DNA of 64,000 nucleotides from Carex sylvatica (GCA_964058845.1 CAXKVR010000006.1:186001-250000); one strand, 5' to 3'. Positions 21,736 through 35,882 are shown, counted from the stretch's first letter. The notes: generated by a model from the sequence alone, not told the origin. Numbers and translations: made by a program.

Positions 21736-23042
21736 CAACATTTAGGAAAGAAATAAAAAGTATTACAAAAAATTATCAAAATTTAAAAATAAAATCAATG
21801 TTTTTCTATTTTTTTTTAAGATGGGTAGAAAATCAATATTTTTTATGGTTCATAATTTTCAGATCAAGTGATTTTCTATCTATCTTAAAAAATAGTAAAA
21901 TAATTCTAAAAAATATAAAATTCAGTAGATAAGTACATATTCATATGGAAATCATGTTGAACGGTTCAGATCGATTGTTAGGATTTTCAAAACTTAAAAT
22001 TTTGGTGACGTGATCCACTTACCAATGCACATGTTTTTAGTTTTTGAGTTGTTGATTCAAAACTAGTGGCGTCCTGTAGCTGTCACCATGGTGAAAGAAT
22101 CCATGATTTGGAAACCAAAAGAATTAATTAGTTAGAACTGAGAAGTATTAAAAGATGACAAAATACGCACCTAGTATAATCTCCTCAAATTCCCAAAGTG
22201 AATTTAAGGAAGATATTGCATATATCGGGCTTATCAAGTGGACTGTACCTTTTAATCTTTCTATATTCATTGGCATTTTTTACAATCTTTTATAAAATTC
22301 AAAGGAAAATATATATATAATATGTAATGCATTATTTGTGTCTAAATATCTCGATCCAATAAGGGAAGAGATTATAAATAAATGTATATATACATTTTTA
22401 TATATTTTTGACGAGTTTTAGCTGAGAATGAAGAATTTGGAAGAAGAAAAAAGGATTTCTTTGTGTAATATAAGTTAGTTATGTGGATCCTTAACGAGAA
22501 ATGTATATTACTTGTTTTCTTTTTATGTTGACCAGATGGCTTTAAATAAATGTTTTCTTTATAATACTTTTAAAATTTAAGCAAAAAATATTGTCCATTT
22601 TTTATTTTGGACGGGCAATGAATTAATTTTTTTTTTAGAAAATAATCGTTCCAATTGATTTGATGTTCAGAGAGCCATAATTAAAAAATTTCCACATATT
22701 TCTATTTTTATGAAGAGAGAGGCTATGGTACTATGCATAGTGTGGTTTGATCTGTAGTATGTACTATTAATATCTTTGTTTTCAAAATTTAAATAGTTGA
22801 TCTCAACCATTCAACATGATCTCTATATGAAAATGTACTTTGCAAACAAAATTTTATCTGTGATTGATGAAAAGAAAAATAAGGAAAATAAAGCCCAATT
22901 TGCATCATAGCAAATGTTAACATCAAGACTACATCATTTTTTTTGAAGGTTTACATATTAACTTCATAAAGTAAAACATCTTCTTCATAGGGTACAAGTA
23001 TCACAACTAGTAAGCATTAAGCACTGCCAACAACGAGAATTC

Positions 23043-23179
23043 CTCTCAAGACACAGAGAGAACAAAATTCTTGAGATATAACAAAATACGATGGTTATAT
23101 ATATTACAGGACTCATTCCTAACATCTTTAGCATCCCATCTCAAGCCAGGGATAACTTCAAAAGCATTTGGAACGATAT
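23043..23179 (-). pseudogene. Left-arm copy of exon-like block 2
   Basis: Mirror of 41781-41915, with the CTACAACAAT acceptor region at 23180. It encodes the same start (DIVPNAFEVIPGLRWDAKDV). It belongs to the same unrecognised transcript-like block. Confidence 0.45.
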
Positions 23180-23214
23180 CCTACAACAATATAGAAACAA
23201 AAATTAACATTAAC

Positions 23215-23531
23215 TGTTGAAGATCAACAAATATAACACTCAAATGGAAATGGTATCTTGGGTACACCAAGCAAAAGTAAATGAAGTTAAAAAGTTACAA
23301 ATTACACCCTTTCACTTTCACTTTTTCCTTTTTCTTTTCCTGATACTTCCTGTATTTGATTATTTTCTCAACGCCTCTTTGGTCAACTCTTTCTCTCTCT
23401 AATGGCTAGCAGCCATTGTATCCATTATAAATAGGACTTAGAATTTGTACAATGAAATGTATGTATGATAGTCAATTAATGAAATATTTCTTCTTCAAAG
23501 ACCATCTCAATTTGCATCTCAAATTCTAACA
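23215..23531 (+). mobile_element. Solo LTR, copia-type, 317 bp (left arm)
   Basis: Starts TGTTGAAGATCAACAAATAT and ends AAATTCTAACA, flanked on both sides by the 5-bp duplication TTAAC (23210-23214, 23532-23536). It contains a TATAAATAGG promoter-like box at about 23429. No internal retrotransposon sequence is present, so it is a solo LTR left by recombination. Confidence 0.85.
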
Positions 23532-23892
23532 TTAACTACCATCATGATTTCCAAATCAACTTTAGACCTAGAAATCTCGAAATAAGCCTACGAAGGAAGG
23601 CGACAAGCTTGTGGTTGACAAACTTTAGACCTATAAATCTCCAAACAAATATGTTACACAGTGTCTTCAAAATTCTAAATGAGAAAGAAAAAATTATTGG
23701 ATTTGTTGTTGGAATAGGAGAATGGGCACACTTTGCAGTGGTTTACAATGATTATTCAAAGCATAACTCATGTCGTTGCACTGCTATTATTGTGAAGTGA
23801 TTGAAACTGTGAAAGGTTGTGACTGTTTAGATTCAAAGGGATAAGTTTGGTTCGGTATCAATATGGAGTGCATCTCAACAGTTCAACTTACA

Positions 23893-24072
23893 TTTAAGAA
23901 AAGTGCTCCAAGCCTAATGTGTGAATAACTTATGACATTTTGGACGAATCAGCATCAATGGCATTGATCATGAACTTGAAACCGGTTATTTTATGCATAG
24001 CATTCCCCAAATGCATCCAACAAAGGCATCTCTTTGCAAAGTAGACACTTGCATTCTCAGAATCTTCCTCCA
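23893..24072 (-). pseudogene. Left-arm copy of exon-like block 1
   Basis: Mirror of 40884-41066. It starts MEEDSENASVYFAKRCLCWM as in the right arm, but lacks one codon pair in the middle and has a TAA replacing a Glu codon after SSKMS, so the frame is broken here. Confidence 0.55.
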
Positions 24073-25695
24073 TTACCTACAATAAAACAACTTTAGCTTT
24101 AGAATTATTCAATGAAAATTAATTTTCCATCAACGGGTCAGAAAATTAATTGCTCCTGAAAATAGGAAGCACATCATTAAAATTTGTAACCAAACATTTA
24201 ACTAACTAATTCAAAAAAGCAATTAAATAGAACAACAAGTTAATACCGTTCAGACATGATAGTGGCCAACAGTTACTATATAACAAAGATGATAGTTGTT
24301 TATTTTTGGGGAGATAATGAACAAAACTGAATACCAACTAAACTAATGTATTTCCAATCATTGGCCTAAGAGAGATATAATGTGTGACAACTTGTATGAA
24401 TACAAAATGAGTCCAGAATCATGCCGATATGGAGCCTATATCTCGAAGGACACAGTGGGATGTGCTTCGCCCATAAGACAAACAGTTTGCAACCCATCTT
24501 ATTCTGCGAAACAAAAATAAAATCATAACAGAGAAAATTGAAATAGAAAAGAGTAATTTAAATATTGATGTGATTAAAGTCACTTATTTGCCTCTGAGCA
24601 ATTGACATTTGCTAATGATAGCTAAAGGTTGCTGGCTCACAACTAGTGCACACTTCGAGTTCCTAAAAATCTCAGCACACTCATGGGAACCAAGCGAAGA
24701 GCATGCACATAATGCCTCACATTGCAGCAACAAATGCCTCACATTGCAGCAACAAATGCCAATAGATACTTGTTAGAAACGATTGACATAAAATTAATTA
24801 AAATTAAAGAGTACCAAGAGCAAACAAATAGTAATTCCAACTAAATGTACCATCTCCATCGTCTCGCTGTGAATTTCACATAGTCAAGTACACATAGGGA
24901 TGGCAATGGGCCGAACCCACAGGTATTTTGTCAATCCCAGGCTTGGCCTGCCTGTTAAAAATTAACGGCCCATCTGCCTGGCCTGATTTGATGGGCCTGA
25001 AAATTTAGGCCCGGCCTGCCCATGGGCTTCCCCATCATTCCTGCGCCTGCCTGCCTGCACCAATGGGCCGCCTTACTCGGCCCAGCCCGGCCTGCCTGAT
25101 CCCAATTTACACAGCATACAAAGCAATTTACATAGCATACACAACAAATTATAATTTAACACTAAAATTCATACAAACAGTGATAAAATAGAGAATACGA
25201 GTTAACAAATACAAAAAAAATACAAACAATGCAGAATACGAGTTAACAATAAAATCCATACAAACAAATACAATTTAACACTAAAATTCATACAAAGCAA
25301 ACCGCCAGAATCTGTTTCTTCTCTTGTGCTTCAGCCTTCAGCTGCCAAACCAATAAATCTGGATTCATTAAGGTGTCACAAAATTTCAGAATCATAGAAC
25401 TAAACATAGTTCATAACAAATACATATCTATTTCGAATTTCAAGTGTGAAAAAAGAATTTGGATCCAAACCAATAAATTCTCTTGTTTTTCCTACTGTTT
25501 TACATAGCTTGAAACTGACACCCAACTTTTTGGTTTGCTTACATATAAATTGGCACTGATTTATAATTTTAAATCAACTATATCATGTATGTCTAGTACA
25601 TAGAAATTGCAAAAATACCCATCACATGTACAGGGAAATATAACCACTAAAAAAAATACTAAGATATAGGAGAATTATGCATACCATTTATTCCT

Positions 25696-28275
25696 TCAAG
25701 AAGTTACTTCAACATCATTAGCATTAGCCGAGCAATCACTTTCAACTACATCTTCACATTCATCTTCACCTTCATCTAAGTCATCACAATATGTCTTGAA
25801 TGGATTATGATTACTCAAATCTGAAAAAAATATCAAGTTAAGAGTTAAACCGAAATACAATCATATATAATTAAAATATGACAAAATGAGACTATACAAT
25901 ATTTATACCTTCAAATTCAGTTCTTAGCCAATTTTGTGCGCATGCTAGAGCTTCAACAAGTGAAGGATGAAGTCTATTTCTTTGTGGACTAACTATTCAT
26001 CCACCCATACTAAAAGCAAATTCAGAGGCAACAGTTGAAACAGGTATCGTGTATATGTCTTTAGCAATTGTTCCCAAAGTTGGAAATTTAGCTCCATTAG
26101 ACTTCCACCAAGCTAGCACGTCAAATTTTTCTGCCCCACTTGGAAGCAACGCTTCTTCCAAGTATAGTTCCAACTCCGTAGTATTATCAAATTTCATTTT
26201 CTTCATGGTGTGGGCAAATTTTTGAAAATCAATTGGGAGGTCACCACCTTGTTTCCTTTCCATTTGTGGTTCTTCATCTTGGGGTTTCTCAACTCTTCTT
26301 TGATACTCGCGAAACAATTGACGGCTCATTTCAACAACTTTTTCAACTTCACCCTCAAAATCATTACCATAAATCAACTTGTAGTAATAAATTATGACAG
26401 CCATCTTACACCTTGGATCCAAAAGTGCGGCAACACCCATGACTACATGTATGTTACTCCAATATTTATCAAATTTTTCTATCATTCTTGATGCCATATT
26501 CGCAATAGTAGGGTTAGAATCTTGCAACCAAGTTCGCAAAGCTAATCTAATTTCACAAATGTTTGGAAAATAATGGTTGGCTGTTGTGTATTTTGTTCAG
26601 GAAAATAATTCGGTTGTAGTGTAAAAAATCTTTAATTTTTCGCTTATATTCTTGGCATTCTCCCAATCAGCCTCAGAAGGCACAGTTTTATATTATGTAT
26701 CATGTATTTTCACACAAGAGAAAACATCCTTATATGTTAAAGCTATTTGTAACATATTATAGGTTGAATTTTATCGTGTTTTCACATCATAACACAACTT
26801 TTTTGAATTACTAATACGCAATTGCCGTGTTGCCTCTTCAAAATTTTCAATTTTTTTAGGAGTAGAGGACCAATATACACAACTAGCATGAATTTTTTCT
26901 AAACTTGGAGCAATTACATCTAACCCATCCTTTACGATTAGGTTCAAGATATGTGCGCAACAACGCATGTGCAAAACTGACCCATCTAGCAAGAGTTGTT
27001 CAACATCTAATTTATGGACTAAACTTTCAATAACTCCATCATTGGTACTACAATTATTTACAGTTATTGTAGACAATTTACTATCTATATTCCAATCTAC
27101 AAAAACATTCATCAATTGTTCCGCGAGTACTTCTATGGTGTGGGGAGAAGGTAAGTGTTGGAACCTAATAAAATTCAAATTCAAATTTCAGCAGCTAACT
27201 ATGCATTGCAGCAGCTAATAAAATTCAGATTCAAATTATAATAGCTAATATACCAAATGCAATTTAGATTTCAGCAGCTAATAAAATTTCAGCAACTAAC
27301 TAAGCAATTCAGATTCAGATTTTAGAAGCTAACTATGCATTGCAGCAGCTAATAAAATTTAAATTCATATTACAATAGCTAATATACCAAATGCAATTCA
27401 GATTTCAGTAGCTAATAAAATTTCAGCAACTAACTAAGCAATTCAGATTCAAATTTTAGCAGCTAACTATGCATTGCAGCAGCTAATAAACCTAATGAAA
27501 TTTAAATTTCAGTAGCTAATAAAATTATGTACCTTAATAGACGTTGTTGTAGATTCCATGAATCATCTACAAAATGTGCCGTCACCGCCATATAGGATTT
27601 CTTTTGGTTGTCTGCCGTCCACATGTCGGTTGTAATAGCCACTCTCCCTTGATTGCTCTCCAATAGGGCCATAGTCTTCTTCATTCGTTCCTTGTGTAGT
27701 TTTAAAACATCACCTCTCACAGTATTACGAGTTGGACAATTGAATAATGGCTGCAAGGTGTTGACAAAAGCCTTGAATCCCACTTGGTCAACAATTGAGA
27801 GAGGGTGCTCGTGCAACACTATCATCTCCACAAGTGTTCTTCTACATGCTTCTTGATCAAAAGTGTAATTTGCTATGGTAGTTTTCCCCTCTACTTTTTT
27901 AGTAACTAACATTTTTTGGAAAGCTACAGGGAATGTTTGTTGTTTTTTCCTTAAACAAGATTCTATGTGGGATTTGAGGTGTCGTGTACCACTGTTTGAG
28001 TTTGCTGCAAGTTTGTCACCACAATAATTACACACCGTCTTGTATTGTCCATCAATTTTCTTCTTTGTCATATGGCCCCACACATCAGATTTTAGTTTAG
28101 AGGTATCCACAAGTGTAGACTGATTAGGGGCACTTGAGGTCGGTGTCCCACTTGTTGTCGGTGTCGGTGTTGCAGCAGAGCCCTCTCTAGGAGAAGAGTT
28201 TGCTTCCTCTTGATTAGTGGGTTCTTGCAAAGTTTCCATTACAATATCTTGTGGGGTTTCTATTTTTCCTACCAA
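25696..28275 (-). pseudogene. hAT transposase, RICESLEEPER-like, broken
   Basis: Exons: 27533-28275, 25909-27164 and 25696-25820, with in-phase GT-AG junctions. Exon 1 gives a Thr/Ser-rich N-terminus, then a BED-type zinc finger (VCNYCGDKL, then GTRHLKSHIESC) and the start of the RNase H-like domain (RVAITTDMWTADNQKKSY). Exon 2 has the CCAHILNLIVKDG motif, the domain with FDKYWSNIHVVMGVAALLDP, and the C-terminal dimerisation region (LAWWKSNGAKFP, VSTVASEFAFS). At least four in-frame stops lie in exon 2: after VKTR, after KIHDT, after ELFS and after SMGG. Exon 3 encodes an acidic tail. The family normally cuts and pastes hAT DNA in the nucleus; this copy cannot make a full protein. Confidence 0.9.
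27187..27525. repeat. 134-bp minisatellite in the transposase intron
   Basis: GCAGCTAACTATGCATTGCA or a one-base variant begins at 27191, 27325 and 27459, giving a 134-bp period and about 2.5 copies. Each unit also contains shorter AGCTAATA repeats. It fills nearly the whole intron between transposase exons 1 and 2. Confidence 0.9.
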
Positions 28276-29347
28276 AATAGAAGTATTTGATCAGTTTCTG
28301 CTGAACATTAATAAAAATAAAAATTCAGATATGCACCATGATTATATAAGGCAGGAAATAAAAGAACTGATGAGCAATTTCAAAATCAGCCACTGCCTTA
28401 CTGTTTAAAATAAAAGAACTGATGAGCAATTTCATTCAAATTAGTCACTGCCTTACTGTCTAAGGTTTATTGAAAAAACATAAATCTGGTTCAAGGTAAA
28501 AAACATTCAAATTTCACAATTAAGTTCATGAAAATTTAAAATGCTTTGTAACTACAAAATATAAATCTGGTACAAGGTTTATTGAAAAAACATATTTATC
28601 ATTTTGAAAACACATAACTAAAAAAATGGCAAGATTAATCTCCTATAATAAAAGTAAAAATTCACCCTTATTAACCATCTAATGTTTCAGATATCAAATT
28701 AATATTCCTTGTTCTTACTTTTAGCGAGTTTATTTTTCTTTCATTGCAGTGTAGTTTTATGTGCCATAAAATATAGCAAATAAAGCTAAAAAAACATAAA
28801 AGTAACAAAGTTAGAAAATCAACATGATTGCAATTAACGACTCCAGAGTCCAGATAGGCGCAGCCGTGCAGATCGGTGGTGATTGGTGAAGCTTGTCGGA
28901 TAAACTCCAGATTAGCGAGTTTATTTTTCTTTGATCGATGGTGAAGCTTGTCGGAGAAAGGTGTAGCCATGTAGATCGGTGGTTTTTGATCGATTGTGGT
29001 GGCCGTCGTGGAGGAATCGAGGAAGACTCTTCTCAAAAGGAAGAGCAGCTATGTTTAGGAATCACACTCAAGAAATTGGTACACGGTTTCTTTCTCCTGG
29101 AAGAGCAGCTAGGTTTAGGAAATTAGGATTTAGCTTTTGATTTTTGGGCTGCGCTAAAATTTTTGGAAGACATATATTATAAAAGAGAGGCCCGTCAGGC
29201 AGTCTTTGGGCTTTGATAAAATTCCAAGCCTGACCTGGTCTGTTTCGAAGCCTGGCCTTAACTGGCCCATTATAGTGCCGGGCTGACCAGGTAATGGGCG
29301 GGCCAGGCAGGTATGACCGGGCCGAACGGGCTTTTTTGCCATCCCTA

Positions 29348-32300
29348 AGTACACAACCTCATTACAATGCTCCTGAAAATAGGTAGTGCATCATTAAAAT
29401 TTATAACATAACATTTACCTAATTTTTCCAAAAAAATAATTAAAGAGAACAACAAGTTCATACCGTTCACACAAGATAGTGGCCAACAGTTATTCTATAA
29501 CAAAGATGATATTTGTATTCGTACAAGTTGTCGCACATTATATCTCTCTTAGGCCAATGATTGAAAATACATTAGTTGGGATTCCAATTTTGTCATTATC
29601 TCCCAAAAAAAAAAAAAATCTCATCTTTGTTATAGAATTGAACTTGTTGTTCTGTTTAGAGTCCAGCCTTAGTCATTCAGGTGCAAATTATAAGCTAGCT
29701 GACAAATAAGATAAATGACACCAGTACGAAAAATGAAATAAAAAAACTTATCTCGCAAAATCATCCCAATATGGAGCCAGACCTACAGCACTTGCACTGG
29801 ACCAACAGATGCTCCAAGGATGCAGTGGGATGCGCTTCGCCCAAAATGCAAAAAGTCTGAAAGCCTTCTAATTCTGCAAAATAAAAATAAAATTACAACA
29901 TAGTGCTAAGAACTTACCAAGTCTGAAATTCATCTATCATAGTAAATGCTAAATGTACCATACTTACATTTGGAGTTCCTCACTGTTTATTTAGGGACAT
30001 ATCTCCCCATTATCTCGCCGTGAATTTCGCATCGTCGAGTCCGCAACCCTACTACAACCATAATTGGTTGCTTCTAAAAATAAGAAGCACATCATTAATA
30101 TTTATAACCGTTATACTGTTCAGACATGATAGTGGCCAACAGTTATTATATAACAAAGATAATAGTTGTTTATTTTTCAGGAGATAATGACCAAAATTAA
30201 ATACCAACTAATGTATTTCCAATCATTGGCCTGAGTGAGATATAATGTGTGATAACTTATATGAATACAAAAGGAGTCCAGCCTTGGTCATTCAGGTGCA
30301 AATTATAAGCGAGATGACAAATAAGATAAATGACACTAGTAAGAAAAAAAAAAAACTTATCTCGCAAAATCATCCCACTATGGAGACCGACCTACAGCTT
30401 TGGATCTGGACCAACAGATGCTCGAAGGACGTAGTGGGATGAGTTTCGCCCAAAATGCAAATAGTCTAAAACCCATCTTATTCTGCAAAACAAAAATAAA
30501 ATTAAAACATAGTGCTAAAAACATGCCAAGTCTGAAACCAATCTATCATAGCAAATGCTAAATGTACCATACTTACATTTGGAGTTCGTCACTGTTTATT
30601 CAGGGACATATTTCCCCATTGTCTCGCTGTGAATTTCACATCGTCAAGTCCACAACCCTACAACAATCATAATTGATTGCTCCTGAAAATAACAAACACA
30701 TCATTAAAATTTATAGCCTAACATTTAGCCAACTAATCCAAAAAATCAATTAAACAAACAACAAGTTCATACCGTTTAGACATGATAGTGGCCAACAGTT
30801 ATTATATAACAAAGAACATAGTTGTTTATTTATGGGGATATAATGACTAAAACTGAATACCAACTAATGTATTTCCAATCATTGGGCTAAGAGAGATATA
30901 ATGTGTGACAACTTGTACGAATACAAAAGGAGTCCAGCCTTGGTCATTTTGGTGCAAATTATAAGCCAGTTGACAAATAAGATATATAAATGACACGAGT
31001 ATGTAAAGAAGAAACTTATCTCGAAAAATCATGCCGATATGGAGCCAGACCTACAGCTCGAAGGACACAGTGGGATGTGCTTCCCCCATAAGGCAAACAG
31101 TCTCATTAGAAAAGAGTAATTCAAATATTGATTTGATTAAAGGCACTTACTTGCCTCTTAGCAAGTGACATTTGATTTGATAGCTCAAGGTTGCTAGCTC
31201 ACAACTGGTGCACACTTCGAGTTCCAAAAAACCTCAGCACGCTCATGGGAACCAGGCGAAGACAATGCCTTACATTACAGCCATAAATACCAACAGATAC
31301 TTGTTAGCAACGATTGACATAAAATTAATTAAAATTAAAGAGTACCAAGAGCAAATAAATACTAATTCTAACTAAATGTACCATTCCCATGAAAAAGTTT
31401 ATCACTGTTTATTTAGCAACATATCTCCCCATCGTCAAGTCCACAACCACACTACAATCCTCCTGAAAATAGGTAGCGCATCATTAAAATTTATAACCTA
31501 ACCTTTAGCATTTTTTTCAAAAAAATAATTAAACAGGACAACAAGTTCATACCGTTCACACAAGATAGTGGCCAACAATTATTCTATAAGAAAGATGATA
31601 TTTGTATTCGTACAAGCTGTCATACATTATATCTCCCTTAGGCCAATGATTGAAATTATATTAGTTGGAATTCAGTTTTGGTCATTATCTCCCAAAAAAT
31701 AAACAAATCTCATATTTGTTATAGAATTGAATTGTTGTTCTGTTTAGGAGTCCAGCCTTAGTCATTCAGGTGCAAATTATAAACTAGCTGACAAATAAGA
31801 TCAATGCCACTAGTATGAAAAAGCAAAAAAAAAAAAAAACTTATCTCGCAAAATCATCCCACTATGGACCCAGACCTACAGCTTTGGCGTTGGACCAACA
31901 GATGCTCGGAGGAGGCAGTGGGATGTGGTTCTCCCAAAAGGCAAAAAGTCTGAAAGCCTTCTAATTCTGCAAAAAAAAAAAATTTAAAAACAGAGAGCTA
32001 AAAACATGCCAAATCTGAAACCCATCTATCATAGCAAATGCTAAATGTACGATACTTACATTTAGAGTTCGACAATGTTTATTCAGGGACATATCTACCG
32101 ATCGTCTCGAAGTGAATTTCACATCGTCAAGTCCACAACCTCACTACAACCATAATTGGTTGCTCCTAAAAATAGGTAGCGCATCATTAAAATTTATAGC
32201 CTAATATTTAACTAACTAATTCAAAAAAGCAATTAAACAGAACAACAAGTTCATACCGTTCAGAACATGATAGTGGCCAACAGTTATTATATAACAAAGA

Positions 32301-35300
32301 TGATCGTTGTTTATTTTTCGGGAGATAATGACCAAAACTGAATATCAACTAATATATTTACAATCATTAGGCTAAGACAGATATAATGTGTGACAACTTG
32401 TACGAATACAAAAGGAGTCCAGCCTTGGTCATTCAGGTGCAAATTATAAGCCAGTTGACAAATAAGATAAATGACACGAATATGTAAAGAAGAAGCTTAT
32501 CTCGCAAAATCATGCCGATATGGAGCCAGACCTACAGCTCGAAGGACACAGTGGGATGTGCTTCGCCCATAAGGCAAACAGTCTCATTAGAAAAAAGTAA
32601 TTCAAATATTGATGTAATTAAAGGCACTTACTTGCCTCTTAGCAAGTGACATTTGATTTGATAGCTCAAGGTTGCTGGCTCACAACTGGTGCATACTTCG
32701 AGTTCCAAAAAACCTCAGCACGCTCATGGGAACCAGGCGAAGACAATGCCTCACATTACAGTCATAAATACCAACAGATACTTGTTAGCAACGATTGACA
32801 TAAAATTAATTAAAATTAAAGAGTACCAAGAGCAAATAAATACTAATTCTAACTAAATGTACCATCACCATGAAAAAGTTTATCACTGTTTATTTGGCAA
32901 CATATCTCCCCATCGTCAAGTCCACAACCTTGGTAATTTATGTAATGTGTGACAGCTTGTACGAATACAAATATCATCTCTCTTAGGCCAATGATTGAAA
33001 ATATATTAGTTGGAATTCAGTTTTGGTCATTATCTCCCAAAAAATAAATAAATCTAATCTTTGTTATAGAATAGAATTGTTGTTCTGTTTAGGAGTCCAG
33101 CCTTGGTCATTCAGGTATAAATTATAAACTAGCTGACAAATAAGATAAATGACACTAGTATGTAAAAGAAAAAACAAACTTATCTCGCAAAATCATCCCA
33201 CTATGGACCCAGACATACAGCTTTGGCGTTGGACAAACAGATACCCGGAGGAGGCAGTGGGATGTGCTTCGCCCAAAATGCAAAAAGTCTAAAAGCCTTC
33301 TAATTCTGCAAAAAAAAAAAAATTACAACAGAGAGCTAAAAACATGCCAAGTCTGAAACTCATCTATCATAGTAAATGCTAAATGTACGATACTTACATT
33401 TAGAGTTCGTCACTGTTTATTCAGAAACATATTTACCGATTGTCTCACAGTGAATTTCACATCGTCAAGTCCACAACCTCACTACAATCATAATTGGTTG
33501 CTCCTTAAAATAGGTAGGGCATCATTAAAATTTATAGCCTCATATTTAACTAACTAATTCAAAAAAGAAATTAAACAGAACAACAAGTTCATACCGTTCA
33601 GAACATGATAGTGGACAACAGTTATTATATAACAAAGATGATCGTTGATTATTTTTCTGGAGATAATGATCAAAACTGAATACCAACTAATGTATGTACA
33701 ATCATTGGACTAAGAGAGATGTAATGTGTGACAACTTGCATGAATACAACAGGAGTCCAACTTGCTATGATATTGATGTGATTAAAGACACTTACTTGCC
33801 TCTTAGCAAGTGACATTTGATTTGATAGCTCAAGGTTGCTGGCTCACAACTGGTGCATACTTCGAGTTCCAAAAAATCTCAGCACGCTCATGGGAACCAG
33901 GCGAAGACAATGTCTCACATTGCACTCACAATACCAACAGATACTTGTTAGCAACGATTGACATAAAATTAATTAAAATTAAAGAGTACCAAGAGCAAAT
34001 AAATACTAATTCTAACTAAATGTACCATCACCATGAAAAAGTTTATCACTGTTTATTTGGCAACATATCTCCCCATCGTCAAGTCCACAACCTTGGTCAT
34101 TTATGTAATGTGTGACAGCTTGTACGAATACAAATATCATCTCTCTTAGGCCAATGATTGAAAATATATTAGTTGGAATTCAGTTTTGGTCATTATCTCC
34201 CAAAAAATAAATAAATCTCATCTTTGTTATAGAATAGAATTGTTGATCTGTTTAGGAGTCCAGCCTTGGTCATTCAGGTGCAAATTATAAACTAGCTGAC
34301 AAATAAGATAAATGACACTAGTATGTAAAAGAAAAAAAAAACTTATCTCGCAAAATCATCCCACTATGGACCTAGACATACAGCTTTGGCGTTGGACAAA
34401 CAGATACCCGGAGGAGGCAGTGGGATGTGCTTCGCCCAAAATGCAAAAAGTCTGAATGCCTTCTAATTCTGCAAAAAAAAAAAATTACAACAGAGAGCTA
34501 AAAACATGCCAAGTCTGAAACCCATCTATCATAGTAAATGCTAAATGTACGATACTTACATTTAGAGTTCGTCACTGTTTATTCAGAAACATATTTACCG
34601 ATTGTCTCACAGTGAATTTCACATCGTCAAGTCCACAACCTCACTACAATCATAATTGGTTGCTCCTTAAAATAGGTAGGGCATCATTAAAATTTATAGC
34701 CTCATATTTAACTAACTAATTCAAAAAAGAAATTAAACAGAACAACAAGTTCATACCGTTTAGAACATGATAGTGGACAACAGTTATTATATAACAAAGA
34801 TGATCGTTGATTATTTTTCTGGAGATAATGATCAAAACTGAATACCAACTAATGTATGTACAATCATTGGACTAAGAGAGATGTAATGTGTGACAACTTG
34901 CATGAATACAAAAGGAGTCCAGCCTTGGTCATTCAGGTGCAAATTTTAAGCCAGTTGACAAATAAGATAAATGACACGAGTATGTAAAGAAGAAACTTAT
35001 CTCGCAAAATCATGCCGATATGGAGCCAGACCTCAGCTCGAAGGACACAGTGGGATGTGCTTCGCCCATAAGGCAAACAGTCTCATTAGAAAAGAGTAAT
35101 TCAAATATTGATGTGATTAAAGACACTTACTTGCCTCTTAGCAAGTGACATTTGCTTTGATAGCTCAAGGTTGCTGGCTCACAACTGGTGCACACTTCGA
35201 GTTTCAAAAAATCTCAGCACGCTCATGGGAACCAGGCGAAGACAATGCCTCACATTGCACCCACAATACCAACAGATACTTGTTAGCAACGATTGACATA

Positions 35301-35882
35301 AAATTAATTAAAATTAAAGAGTACCAAGAGAAAATAAATACTAATTCTAACTAAATGTACCATCCCATGAAAAAGTTTATCACTGTTTATTTAGCAACTT
35401 ATCTCCCCATCGTCAAGTCCACAACCACATTACAATTCTCCTGAAAATAGGTAGCGCATCATTAAAATTTATAACCTAACCTTTAGCAATTTTTTTCAAA
35501 AAAATAATTAAACAGAACAACAAGTTCATACCGTTCACACAAGATAGTGGCCAACAATTATTCTATAAGAAAGATGATATTTGTATTCGTACAAGCTGTC
35601 ATACATTATATCTCTCTTAGGCCAATAATTGAAAATATATTAGTTGGGATTCAGTTTTGGTCATTATCTCCCAAAAAAATAAACAAATCTCATCTTTGTT
35701 GTAAAATTGAATTGTTGTTCTGTTGAGGAGTCCAGCCTTGGTAATTCAGGAGCAAATTATAAATTAGCTGACAAATAAGATAAATGACACTAGTATTAAA
35801 AAGCAAAAAAAAATTAACTTATCTCGCAAAATCATCCCACTATGGACCCAGACCTATATCTTTGGCGTTGAACCAACAGATG
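29348..35882 (+). repeat. Inverted-repeat core, left-hand array
   Basis: Related units follow one another in one direction. The landmark TTATCTCGCAAAATCAT recurs near 29749, 30357, 31014, 31838, 32499, 33177, 34343, 34997 and 35816. Spacings are mostly about 655 and about 820 bp, with one gap of about 1166, so the higher-order unit is about 1.48 kb. Blocks around 32870-33660 and 34030-34830 are almost identical at an offset of about 1.16 kb, a recent duplication. Small open frames such as those at 33810 and 35145 are repeat artefacts. Confidence 0.9.

Larger units (their letters stand above)
21741..24894 (+). repeat. Giant inverted repeat, left outer arm
   Basis: Reads as the reverse complement of about 40100-43320. 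A 245-bp stretch around 22020-22265 compared by eye differs from the partner at only about four positions. The arm starts at ATTTAGGAAAGA, mirrored by TCTTTCCTAAAT at the far right, and carries a solo LTR and exon-like sequences. It is cut at 24894 by the hAT insertion. No target duplication at the outer ends was seen. Confidence 0.9.
24895..29347 (-). mobile_element. hAT transposon with decayed transposase, 4453 bp
   Basis: The terminal inverted repeats TAGGGATGGCAA and TTGCCATCCCTA are flanked by a perfect 8-bp target duplication AGTACACA (24887-24894, 29348-29355). Subterminal regions are rich in GGCC, GCCTG and GGGCC motifs, the usual clustered transposase-binding pattern of Ac-like elements. 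The transposase runs on the minus strand. The uninterrupted sequence at about 40110 in the right arm serves as the empty site. The perfect target duplication contrasts with the broken coding region, so it may have been moved by another element's transposase. Confidence 0.95.

Noticed and set aside
33810..35354. Repeated small frames starting MTFDLIAQGCWLTT and MTFALIAQGCWLTT
   Set aside because: Array artefacts; equivalent positions in other units are closed, and codon use shows no coding pattern.
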